From CAIUMH01 sp037142475 (lineage in GTDB: Bacteria; Actinomycetota; Acidimicrobiia; Acidimicrobiales; RAAP-2), in assembly GCA_037142475.1 (NCBI GenBank), contig JBAXAR010000001.1:20432-84431 (forward strand): a stretch of 64,000 nucleotides of DNA, written 5' to 3'. Position 1 is the stretch's first letter; the number at the start of each line of letters is the position of its first letter. The translations under genes were made by a program, and so were the position numbers. Below, piece after piece: positions 17,181 through 24,776 of this stretch. Below the pieces are notes generated by a model. That model was not told where the DNA came from, searched no databases, and saw nothing but the letters and a program-made list of their open reading frames with translations.

Positions 17181-18038
17181 TCACGCCACACCGGCTGACC
17201 GGATCAGAGCCAACCGCCGATGGCGGCGGCGACTCAGCCCCGGCCCCGCGAGGCGCGCCACGAGGTAGAGGCCGAAGCTGATGCCAGTCACGAACACTGT
17301 CGGAGGGATCGTGGTGCCGCTGAGCGACAACAGCAGACCACCATCGGTAGCCACCAGCGCCAGAATCACGGAGGTGATCGTCACTGTCAGGGGTGCCGTG
17401 GCGAGTCGCTGGGCCGCAGCCGCTGGCGTGATGGCGAGGGAAAGGACCAGCAGGGTCCCGACGACCTGGGCAGCCTCAGTGACCGTGATGGCCAACACCA
17501 TGAGAAAGACCACGCCGAGCAGCCGAGTCGGGACACCACGTGCTGCTGCCAGCTCAGGATCGACCGAAGCGAACAGGAGCGGTCGGTAGATCACACCCAT
17601 CACGAGGGTTACCCCCAGGGCGAGGCCCACCAGCAAGATCACCTGCGACGTCGAGATGCCAAAGATGTCGCCGAAGAGGATGTTGGTGGCCGCGGCAGCA
17701 AATCCGTTATAGCGACTGAGCAACAGCACGCCAAGACCGAGGCCTGCCGCCAGGACGACCCCGATGGACGAATCACGCTCCCTTGGGCGATCACCCATCA
17801 CGCCGAGGATCCCTGCCACCGCCACCGACCCCACCAGTGCCCCGGCCACGGGGTTCGACGCCACCACGAGACCTGCCGCGGCGCCGGTGAACGACAGTTC
17901 CGCTGCGCCGTGGACGGCGAAGGCCATCTGTCGCATCACCACGAATGGTCCAATCAACCCGCAGGTCACCGCAATGAGGGTTCCGGCGATGAGCGCGTGT
18001 TGCGCGAATGGCAGGGAGAGGTACTCGCTCAACCCCAT
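17181..18038 (-). CDS. znuB: Zinc ABC transporter, permease ZnuB
   Basis: A 285-residue integral membrane protein of the ABC-3 metal permease family. It has eight or more hydrophobic segments and the AVHGAAELSFTGAAAGLV segment after the second helix. It forms the channel of the importer encoded by the two upstream genes. Its start overlaps the end of znuC by 10 bp. The neighbouring Fur-family gene argues for zinc as substrate; manganese cannot be excluded from the permease alone. Confidence 0.9.
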   Translation of the reverse strand: MGLSEYLSLPFAQHALIAGTLIAVTCGLIGPFVVMRQMAFAVHGAAELSFTGAAAGLVVASNPVAGALVGSVAVAGILGVMGDRPRERDSSIGVVLAAGLGLGVLLLSRYNGFAAAATNILFGDIFGISTSQVILLVGLALGVTLVMGVIYRPLLFASVDPELAAARGVPTRLLGVVFLMVLAITVTEAAQVVGTLLVLSLAITPAAAAQRLATAPLTVTITSVILALVATDGGLLLSLSGTTIPPTVFVTGISFGLYLVARLAGPGLSRRRHRRLALIRSAGVA

Positions 18039-18886
18039 GGTCGGCCCCCTCGCTCACCTTGATGGTCGTGGTCGTGGTCGTGATCGTGATGGTGATGGCC
18101 CAGAAGCCCACTTGCCGACTCATCACCTGCGACCACGAGCAGTCTCCCGCCGGCTTCGAGGACCTCGACCGGAGCCCCGTAGAGCGAGCTCAGGGTCTCC
18201 GTGGTGAGGACCTCCTCCGGTGCACCAATGGCGGCTCGACCAGCGACGAGATAGACGATGCGGTCCACGATCGGGAGAATTGGGTTGACCTCATGAGTGA
18301 CGAAGAGCACTGCGGTCTGCGTGGCCCGCCGGTGGGCGTCGATGATCGCCACCACCTCGGCCTGCCGCGCAGGGTCCAGCGCCAGGAGAGGCTCGTCGAG
18401 GAGAAGGAGCTCAGGGGTGCCGAGCAATGCTTGAGCAATTCGCAAACGTTGCTGCTCCCCCCCGGAGAGCATCCCGATCGGCACATCAGCAAACTTCGTA
18501 GCACCAACTGCCGCGATCGCCGCGTCAACCTCGCGGCGGACAGACGCCCTCGGCCACGGCAGACCAATCCGGTTTCCCGTGAGGCCAAGCTCGACGAGTT
18601 CGCGTCCACGCAACGGGAGATCACGATCGAAGCCCCGGTGCTGGGGCACGTAGCCGACATGGCCCCTCGCCGCCCGGGGTGAGGAACCGAGGACCTCAAC
18701 CACGCCGGACGAGGGTTCGAGGAGACCGAGAAGCACCCGGATCAAGGTCGTCTTTCCTGAGCCGTTCGGCCCGAGCACGGCAATGATCTCCCCACTCGAG
18801 ACATCGAGGTCGAGATGGCGCAGCACGCGATGATCGTCGTAGCCCGCCACGAGATCGGCCAGATGCACCACGCCCGACGAGCTCAT
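18029..18886 (-). CDS. znuC: Zinc ABC transporter, ATPase ZnuC with histidine-rich tail
   Basis: A 285-residue ABC ATPase. The Walker A is GPNGSGKTT near residue 38, the signature LSGGEQQRL near 135, and the Walker B LLLLDEPLLALD. The C terminus carries a run of alternating His and Asp (residues about 264-275, encoded at 18062-18097), likely a metal-binding sensor or buffer. The ATG overlaps the znuA stop (ATGA). With ZnuA and ZnuB it forms a high-affinity zinc importer. Confidence 0.92.
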   Translation of the reverse strand: MSSSGVVHLADLVAGYDDHRVLRHLDLDVSSGEIIAVLGPNGSGKTTLIRVLLGLLEPSSGVVEVLGSSPRAARGHVGYVPQHRGFDRDLPLRGRELVELGLTGNRIGLPWPRASVRREVDAAIAAVGATKFADVPIGMLSGGEQQRLRIAQALLGTPELLLLDEPLLALDPARQAEVVAIIDAHRRATQTAVLFVTHEVNPILPIVDRIVYLVAGRAAIGAPEEVLTTETLSSLYGAPVEVLEAGGRLLVVAGDESASGLLGHHHHDHDHDHDHQGERGGRPWG

Positions 18887-19797
18887 GGTCCAACCCCCAT
18901 GCTTCGAGAGAGCAAGGCGACCTGGCGACGCTGCCACGCCGCAAAGCTGGTCCCCACCGGCTGATTCGTCTCGGTGACCTCAACGATCGGGACCGAACCA
19001 CGACGAGCCTCGGCGATCGCTTGGGTCGTCGCCGCGCTTGTCGCTTGAATGTTCACTACCAGCGCATCGGCGTGGCCAGCACTGAGCAGGCGACTCATCG
19101 ATGCTGCCGAAAGAGCGTCGGGCTCACGGCCAGCTTCGACGGCTCGAGCGAATCCTTCGGGCGAGGACACACGAAGACCTGCCTCGGCGAGGAGATAGCC
19201 AGCAACTCGCTCGGTCTGGGCCACGGCTGACCCGCCACGCTCGCGTCTGATGTCGCCAAGAGCGGTCGTGATGGGCTCCAGAGAGTCGATGAAGTCAGCC
19301 AAGCGCTGACGGAACACATCGGTACCAGCAGGATCCTGCGCCTCAAGAGCTCGTTCGATGGCGTTCGCCACCTCGGGCACACGTCGAATCGAGTACCAGA
19401 GATGTGGATTGGCCGTCGTCGAGGTCACCTGGAGCACCGCAGCGGCAGTGACCACCCGCCGAGAGCCAGCCGCCCCTGGAGCAAGCAGTTGCTCCATGAA
19501 CGTGTCGTACCCGAGGCCGTTGTCAATGACCAGGGCTGCGGTGGAGACTGCGGCCGCTTGAACCGCGGATGGCGTGAACTCGTGGGGATCGGTATTGGGG
19601 AGAGAGACCAGGGACGTCACCGCCACCCGATCGCCTCCGATGGCTTGGGCAACAGAGCCCCACGGACTCTCGGCCGCCACCACCTTGAGCCGGCCATCAT
19701 TCGTCCGTCCGCTTGGAGGGGCCGTACATGCCGAAACGAGAAGGGAGGCCCCGAGAAGTGCAAAACAGGCGAGACGGGGGACAGTGCTGATCTTCAT
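18883..19797 (-). CDS. znuA: Zinc ABC transporter, solute-binding lipoprotein ZnuA
   Basis: A 304-residue extracytoplasmic metal-binding lipoprotein. It starts with a basic n-region, a hydrophobic stretch and the lipobox LVSAC (Cys at about 24). The cluster A-I fold is indicated by the first ligand region LPNTDPHEFTPS, the second ligand His in TANPHLWYS, and the C-terminal VEVTETNQPVG. The long His-rich loop of many ZnuA proteins is missing; instead a His tract is on ZnuC. The ATG at 19797 has GGAGGTGAAGG upstream. The gene is divergent from zur. Confidence 0.9.
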   Translation of the reverse strand: MKISTVPRLACFALLGASLLVSACTAPPSGRTNDGRLKVVAAESPWGSVAQAIGGDRVAVTSLVSLPNTDPHEFTPSAVQAAAVSTAALVIDNGLGYDTFMEQLLAPGAAGSRRVVTAAAVLQVTSTTANPHLWYSIRRVPEVANAIERALEAQDPAGTDVFRQRLADFIDSLEPITTALGDIRRERGGSAVAQTERVAGYLLAEAGLRVSSPEGFARAVEAGREPDALSAASMSRLLSAGHADALVVNIQATSAATTQAIAEARRGSVPIVEVTETNQPVGTSFAAWQRRQVALLSRSMGVGP

Positions 19798-19829
19798 CTG
19801 TCCTTCACCTCCCTCGAGCTGCTTCTCTG

Positions 19830-19844
19830 GAATCATTCCGATTC
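19830..19844. promoter_or_regulatory. Candidate Zur operator
   Basis: GAATCATTCCGATTC is a 15-bp sequence whose outer five bases form a perfect inverted repeat. It matches the 7-1-7 size of Fur-family sites, though the centre is not symmetric. It lies between the divergent znuA and zur starts, where an operator is expected. It does not closely match the TGAAAATCATTTTCA-like actinobacterial Zur box. Confidence 0.35.
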
Positions 19845-19876
19845 CGATAAGCACCGTAGCGAAGAACGAGAACGGT

Positions 19877-19882
19877 TACAAT
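19877..19882 (+). promoter_or_regulatory. -10 element of zur, leaderless start
   Basis: TACAAT ends six bases before the GTG at 19889, so transcription would begin at or next to the start codon. No Shine-Dalgarno can fit. A -35 element is not clear. Confidence 0.5.
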
Positions 19883-19888
19883 CTAGGA

Positions 19889-20296
19889 GTGCCGTCCGCT
19901 CCCGAACAGCCAATCCGGATGACTCGCCAGCGTCGGGCGGTTGAGGAAATTCTCTCGAGCGCGACTGGCTTCCAATCCGCTCAGGATCTGCACGCCACAC
20001 TCCGATCCGATGGTCAGCGGGTCGGCCTCGCCACCGTCTACGCCCAACTGCGCCAGATGACCGACCGCGGCGAGGTCGACGTCATTCGAAATGACGCGGG
20101 CGAAGCGCTGTATCGACGGTGCGGTGCGGACGAACATCACCACCACCTCCGATGCCGATCCTGCGGGCGCGTCGAGGAACTCCACGCTCCTGCTGTCGAG
20201 CGATGGGCCAGCGAAGTCGCCGCCTCGAGCGGCTTCAGCGACCTCTCGCACTCACTTGAGGTCACTGGGCTCTGCCCTGGGTGTGTTGGTGCCTGA
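19889..20296 (+). CDS. zur: Fur-family zinc uptake regulator
   Basis: A 135-residue metalloregulator. The winged-helix domain covers about residues 10-80 (MTRQRRAVEEILSS, LATVYAQLRQM), followed by the metal site HHHHLRCRSCGRVEE and a closing CPGC, the two CxxC pairs of the structural zinc site. Position next to divergent znuABC indicates zinc rather than iron regulation. The GTG at 19889 follows a TACAAT box almost directly, suggesting a leaderless mRNA; an internal ATG at 19919 is less likely. The pgeF start lies one base after the stop. Confidence 0.9.
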   Translation: MPSAPEQPIRMTRQRRAVEEILSSATGFQSAQDLHATLRSDGQRVGLATVYAQLRQMTDRGEVDVIRNDAGEALYRRCGADEHHHHLRCRSCGRVEELHAPAVERWASEVAASSGFSDLSHSLEVTGLCPGCVGA

Positions 20297-20297
20297 C

Positions 20298-21140
20298 ATG
20301 AGCGGAAGCAGCCTTGACGGCGAAGCCACCATCATCGTGCTGGACCATCTCAATGGATCGGGTGCTCGAGGATTCGTGACCACTCGGCATGGCGGGGTCT
20401 CTGAAGGGCCCTATGCCTCGCTCAATCTTGGTCTCCACGTCGGTGATGACGACGAGGCCGTGATCGAGAATCGGCGACGGGTGGCCGCCTGCGCTGAGGT
20501 CGGACTCGATGACCTGGTGTTCATGGATCAAGTTCACGGAACGCGTGTGGCCGTCGTGGGCGACGCTGAGCGCGGTCGAGGAGCGCAGGTGATCGAGCAC
20601 GCACTCACCGGGACTGATGCAGTCGTCACCACCACCGCAGAACTCCGCCTCTGCGTCATGGTTGCCGACTGTGCCCCGGTGGTCCTTGTCGACCAGGACG
20701 CCGGTGTGCTGGGGTTGGCTCACGCCGGCTGGAGAGGCCTGGTCGCAGGGGTGCTGCCTGCCACCGTGCGTGCCATGGTCGGTCTTGGGGCTCAGATCGA
20801 GCGACTGCGCTGCGTGATTGGTCCGTCGATCGATCTTGAGCGCTTCGAAGTCGGCGAGGACGTCGCTGAGCAATTCCGCACCTTGTTCGGGTCGAGCTCA
20901 AGTCGCATCATCCATGAACGCTCACCTCGGCCACACATCGATCTTTCGGAGGCGTGCGTCCTGAGCCTCGAGGCCGCCGGCGTTCGAGCGTCGGAGATCA
21001 CCGCTTCGGCCGTCCGCACCGATGATGTGCGCCTCTTCTCGGACCGCAGCGCCCGACCCTGCGGCCGCTTTGGCGTGGTGGCATGGCTCGAGGGGCCCGA
21101 ACCGGGTGATCGCCAGGCCGTAGCATCAGGAGACCCATGA
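20298..21140 (+). CDS. pgeF: Peptidoglycan editing factor PgeF (multicopper-oxidase-like, YfiH/DUF152)
   Basis: A 280-residue laccase-domain protein. Family enzymes hydrolyse mis-incorporated residues from UDP-MurNAc peptide precursors, or act on purine nucleosides. Key blocks are FVTTRHGGVSEGPYASLNLG near residue 26, FMDQVHGTRV near 75, and the zinc/copper-site regions MVADCAPVVL (about 120) and LAHAGWRGLVAG (about 142). The ATG lies one base after the zur stop. The stop overlaps the murL start (ATGA). A peptidoglycan role fits the murL-murD2 neighbours. Confidence 0.92.
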   Translation: MSGSSLDGEATIIVLDHLNGSGARGFVTTRHGGVSEGPYASLNLGLHVGDDDEAVIENRRRVAACAEVGLDDLVFMDQVHGTRVAVVGDAERGRGAQVIEHALTGTDAVVTTTAELRLCVMVADCAPVVLVDQDAGVLGLAHAGWRGLVAGVLPATVRAMVGLGAQIERLRCVIGPSIDLERFEVGEDVAEQFRTLFGSSSSRIIHERSPRPHIDLSEACVLSLEAAGVRASEITASAVRTDDVRLFSDRSARPCGRFGVVAWLEGPEPGDRQAVASGDP

Positions 21141-22450
21141 GCGATCCGAGCACCTTCACCTACGTCGGGTTCGAGATTGATGTCACGCACTGCTCCCTTC
21201 GGTGTCATTACGCGTGTGGTGGCGAGGACTTCACCGAAACGGTCACCATCCCAGACGGTGATCTTTCTCAGCCGGGCGTCGAGGCCGCAGCGGTGCTGTA
21301 CTTCCTCCTCGCCGGCGTCTCGTACCTGAAGACCAGAGCACCACTCGTGGTGGATCTCGGCTCTCTCCCTTCGACGCCGGCGGAGCGCTCGTTCCTCCGG
21401 ACCTACCTCGTCGAAGGCCTCGGTGAGTTCGCCCTCAAGAACGATCTCGACCTCTCCGCCATGGAAATCTCAGGACCCGAAGGACTCCCGGCTCCGGAAC
21501 CGACCACCTTGGGTACCGGATCAGTGCTCATCCCGTTCGGGGGCGGACTCGATTCGATCGTCACCGTCGCTGAACTTGCAGGCCAGGCCGAGAGGGCGGC
21601 GCTCTTCGTGGCCGAGCGGCCCGGAGCTCGATTCGCTGCCATTGAAGAGGCGGCGGCAGTCACTGGTCTCACCGTCATCAGGGCCGAGCGATCGCTCGAC
21701 CCCAAGGTCCTTGAATCGGCCACACGGGGCTACCTCAACGGCCACGTTCCCGTCACCGGAGTTCTCTCGGCGCTCGCCGTCCTCACCGCAATGGCGTGTG
21801 GCTTCGAGGCCGTGGCGATGTCCAACGAGCGCTCCGCGTCCTCAGCCACCACGCAAGGGCCCAGCGGGCCCGTCAATCACCAGTGGTCGAAAGGAGCCGA
21901 CTTCGAAGCTGGCTTCCGCACACTCGTTGCTGGCCGGATCCAAGGCCTCGAGTACTTCTCATGGCTCAGGGACCGCTCCGAGGTATCCATCGCCGAGGTC
22001 TTCGCCGGCCTTGATGAGTACCACCATGTCTTCCGATCATGTAACCGAGCCTTCCATCAAGACCCGAACCGCCGTCTCGATGACTGGTGCGGCGTCTGCG
22101 ACAAATGCCTCTTCATCGACCTCGTTCTCGCCCCTCACCTCACCCCTGAACAGCTCCGATCCATCTTCAGTGGCCGCGAGCCGCTCGAGAACCCTGATCT
22201 CAGCCAGCAACTCCGAGTTCTCGTTGGAGCCAGCGATGCTGCCCGACCCTTTGAATGCGTCGGTGATGAAGCAGAGTGCCGTGAGGCACTCCTGGCCGCA
22301 GCGAGTCGGCCTGATCGTTCCAGTGACGGCCATCTCCAGGCTCTCGCTGAGGAAGTCCGACGCCTCCCTGAACTCAGTCTCGCCAACGGATCGCACCCTG
22401 ACGTCACCTTTATTCCGGAGCGCTATGCGACACCCAATCGGCTGGACTGA
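21137..22450 (+). CDS. murL: UDP-MurNAc-L-Ala-L-Glu epimerase MurL
   Basis: Converts UDP-MurNAc-L-Ala-L-Glu to the D-Glu form, an alternative to glutamate racemase plus MurD. The 437-residue protein has a PP-loop-like IPFGGGLDSIV at about 132-142. It also has GYLNGHVPVTGVLSALAVL near 198, AMSNERSAS near 227, VNHQWSKGADFEAGFR near 246 and HVFRSCNRAF near 297. The cysteine motif WCGVCDKCL lies at 317-325. These match my memory of the MurL family closely. It is translationally coupled to pgeF and overlaps murD2 by 26 bp. Confidence 0.9.
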   Translation: MSDPSTFTYVGFEIDVTHCSLRCHYACGGEDFTETVTIPDGDLSQPGVEAAAVLYFLLAGVSYLKTRAPLVVDLGSLPSTPAERSFLRTYLVEGLGEFALKNDLDLSAMEISGPEGLPAPEPTTLGTGSVLIPFGGGLDSIVTVAELAGQAERAALFVAERPGARFAAIEEAAAVTGLTVIRAERSLDPKVLESATRGYLNGHVPVTGVLSALAVLTAMACGFEAVAMSNERSASSATTQGPSGPVNHQWSKGADFEAGFRTLVAGRIQGLEYFSWLRDRSEVSIAEVFAGLDEYHHVFRSCNRAFHQDPNRRLDDWCGVCDKCLFIDLVLAPHLTPEQLRSIFSGREPLENPDLSQQLRVLVGASDAARPFECVGDEAECREALLAAASRPDRSSDGHLQALAEEVRRLPELSLANGSHPDVTFIPERYATPNRLD

Positions 22451-23717
22451 TCTCAGAAGCGCCCGAGTGGGCGTCTTTGGAGTGGGTGTCGAGGGTCGGG
22501 CGGCAGCCCTCCGGCTCAGGGAGTTGACCAGCGACGTCGTCTTCGTCGACGACGCTCACGACGCCACCCTTGAGGGGGCCGAGGTCGTCGCCACTGACCA
22601 CGGAGGTTTGGGCCTCCTCGAGTCCTGCGACGTGGTCATCAAGAGTCCTGGAATCTCTCGGTACCGAGACGACGTGATCGCACTCGAGTCAGGCGGTGTG
22701 GCGATCGTGGGGGGCGTCGGGTTGACCCTCCATGACCTCGACCCGAGTCGCGTGATCTGCGTCACGGGCACCAAGGGCAAAAGCACCACGGCGAGCATCC
22801 TCGGGCATCTGCTCGGTGGTCTCGGCCTCCGGACTGAGGTCACCGGCAACCTTGGTCGACCCCCCTTCGACCCCTCGGTGCCTCAGGATCTCGACGTGCT
22901 GATCGTGGAGACATCGAGCTTCCAGGCCCTCGACATCGCCGATCCGCCAGGCGTGGTGGTGGTGACCTCTCTCTCAGTCGACCATCTTGACTGGCACCGT
23001 TCGGTCGAGCGATACCACGCCGACAAACTCTCGCTGACCTCACTTCCTGGGGCAGGGATCACCATCGCCCAGCAACGCAGCGACCCTTTGAGGGACAAGG
23101 CCCATCTGCTCGGCGGTGACGTCCGCTGGAGCGACGGCGTCGCCGGTGCGTGGGCCCAATCGCTGGGGCTACTTGGAGAACACAACCTCGCCAACGCCGA
23201 GTTGGCACGCTGCGCTCTGAGAGCGTTCGGTGCCGAGAGTGATGACGAAGCCCTCGCTCACGCAGCGGAGGGTTTCGTTGGCTTACCGGGACGGCTGACC
23301 GAAATAGGCCACCACGGAGGCGTTCGCTTCGTCGACGACTCGTTGGCCACAAATGTGCTGCCTACGCTGGCGGCCATCAAGGCGTTCGAAGGAGAACGCT
23401 TAGCCATCCTCATCGGGGGCTTCGACAGAGGAATTGAGTACGCCGAACTGGTCAATGTCCTCGCCCGGCGAGAGGCGCCCACCCTCGTCGTAGGGCTCCC
23501 TGACTCCGGGGAGGGCTTGGTTGAGCAAATTGGCGCCATGACCGAATCGACCGCCACCACCGTGGCACCCGACATCACCTCTGCCACCGAGGTGGCCGCC
23601 CGCTGGGCAGCACCTGATGGTGTGGTCCTCCTCTCGCCAGCTGCTCCCAGTTTCAGTCAATTCCGGAACTGGCGTGAGCGTTCAGAGGCGTTCCGAACCG
23701 CAGTCAATCAGCTCTGA
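22425..23717 (+). CDS. murD2: UDP-MurNAc-L-Ala-L-Glu ligase, MurD2 type
   Basis: A 430-residue Mur ligase. It has an N-terminal UDP-binding Rossmann segment VGVFGVGVEGRAA, the ATP-binding P-loop GTKGKSTTAS at 115, ETSSFQALD and SVDHLDWH. The C-terminal third has GLPGRLTEIG, FVDDSLATN and ILIGGFDRG. The ATG at 22425 overlaps murL by 26 bp, so expression is coupled. In the MurL pathway, MurD2 adds L-Glu before MurL epimerises it. Pairing with murL, rather than with murC or murG, is the argument against ordinary MurD. Classical MurD would be expected in the division cluster, which is not here. Confidence 0.88.
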   Translation: MRHPIGWTDLRSARVGVFGVGVEGRAAALRLRELTSDVVFVDDAHDATLEGAEVVATDHGGLGLLESCDVVIKSPGISRYRDDVIALESGGVAIVGGVGLTLHDLDPSRVICVTGTKGKSTTASILGHLLGGLGLRTEVTGNLGRPPFDPSVPQDLDVLIVETSSFQALDIADPPGVVVVTSLSVDHLDWHRSVERYHADKLSLTSLPGAGITIAQQRSDPLRDKAHLLGGDVRWSDGVAGAWAQSLGLLGEHNLANAELARCALRAFGAESDDEALAHAAEGFVGLPGRLTEIGHHGGVRFVDDSLATNVLPTLAAIKAFEGERLAILIGGFDRGIEYAELVNVLARREAPTLVVGLPDSGEGLVEQIGAMTESTATTVAPDITSATEVAARWAAPDGVVLLSPAAPSFSQFRNWRERSEAFRTAVNQL

Positions 23718-23785
23718 CCACACTCCCACGCGCTGCCGCATAGACGTGCCCCGTTCGTGGCGCCCCAAGGCGCGATTCTCGCTGG

Positions 23786-23857
23786 AGCCTGGAGTGGGGA
23801 TTGAACCCACGACCTACGCATTACGAGTGCGTTGCTCTACCACTGAGCTATCCAGGC
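23786..23857 (-). tRNA. tRNA-Thr (anticodon CGU)
   Basis: On the minus strand the 72-nt gene folds with acceptor GCCTGGA/TCCAGGC. The D arm starts at GCTCAGTGGTAGAGC and the anticodon loop CTCGTAA carries CGT. The T arm is GTGGGTTCAATCCCCAC. A CCA is encoded at 23785-23783 right after discriminator T. Confidence 0.95.
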
Positions 23858-24070
23858 AGGGACCTCAGGTTACCCGAACTGCCGTATGGCCTTCAGACGA
23901 CGCCGGCAGCGTTGCCCTCACGTCACCACGGGAGCGTGAACGGGCCTCTCGGTCGTAATCTGACGCACCGAGCCTCGCTTCCCGAGCGAGATCGGACTCC
24001 CTCGATCAAGGTCGGTCGAGCTCCACTCCGTTCCCGAATTGTCGGGGTTCGGTCTTCGTGCTCCCAAGCC

Positions 24071-24631
24071 CTAGCGCTGAACGGGCCAGAGAAGGTCAAC
24101 GACGGCTCGCGTGAGGTGCGAGAGATCCTCGGCCAGAAGGTCGTAGCCCTCGGACGGGCCACCCGTGGGATCCACCACATCATCAATGGGGTCAGCTCCG
24201 AGGAGATCAGCCGACGTCCGGTTGGCGTGAAGGAGCGCAAGCCACTCGCTGATCGGCTGCGAGGGGGGCCGGGGCCCGACCGCTTCGCCCAGGCGGACGA
24301 GCTGGCGGAGCGTGAAGGTTCGAGGCCACGTTGAAGGAGCCGCCACGGCAATCTCCCTGACGTGGCGCCTCGTGAGGCCGAGAATCAGGTCATTTTGCAG
24401 CAGGAGGTCCTCGCTGACCTCAAGACTCCGGTGCGAGTCCAGATCGAGCCCGAACCTGGCTGCGGCATTGAGCACCTCTTCAGGAGCTGGGGATCCTGAT
24501 TGAAGGAAACCGGCGGTCGTGATCTCAAGGTCGGGACACCGACGTTGAGCGTGACGAGCAAGGAGGGCTCCAGCGACTGGAGACCTGCACTGATTGGCAG
24601 TACAGACAATGAGGAGCTTCGGCACAGGCAC
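24071..24631 (-). CDS. Low-molecular-weight protein tyrosine phosphatase family protein
   Basis: About 186 residues. The P-loop VCTANQCRSPVAGALLA near residue 9 contains CX5R (Cys10, Arg16), and a later DPIDDVVDP segment supplies the general-acid Asp region. LMW-PTPs in Actinobacteria dephosphorylate tyrosine, or are related to arsenate reductases. The neighbours give no hint of substrate. I chose the GTG at 24631, giving the usual short N terminus; the frame is open upstream to 24730. It is divergent from the secreted S53 peptidase. Confidence 0.82.
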   Translation of the reverse strand: MPVPKLLIVCTANQCRSPVAGALLARHAQRRCPDLEITTAGFLQSGSPAPEEVLNAAARFGLDLDSHRSLEVSEDLLLQNDLILGLTRRHVREIAVAAPSTWPRTFTLRQLVRLGEAVGPRPPSQPISEWLALLHANRTSADLLGADPIDDVVDPTGGPSEGYDLLAEDLSHLTRAVVDLLWPVQR

Positions 24632-24776
24632 TGACGGTAGTACGTCGGCACGCGACACACGGTCAGGCTCCCAGTGGCCATCGACAATGCGGGACCCCGG
24701 GGTCGCCGGACTCCCATCCTCAGAGAACAATGGCAGCGGAAGTACCTTCGTGGGTACTCAATTCGAAAGAGGATCA

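Noticed and set aside
23617..24334. Plus-strand open frames across the tRNA-Thr gene
   Set aside because: They run through the tRNA on its opposite strand (typical tRNA-derived peptide sequences) and through LMW-PTP; no motif or ribosome-binding site.
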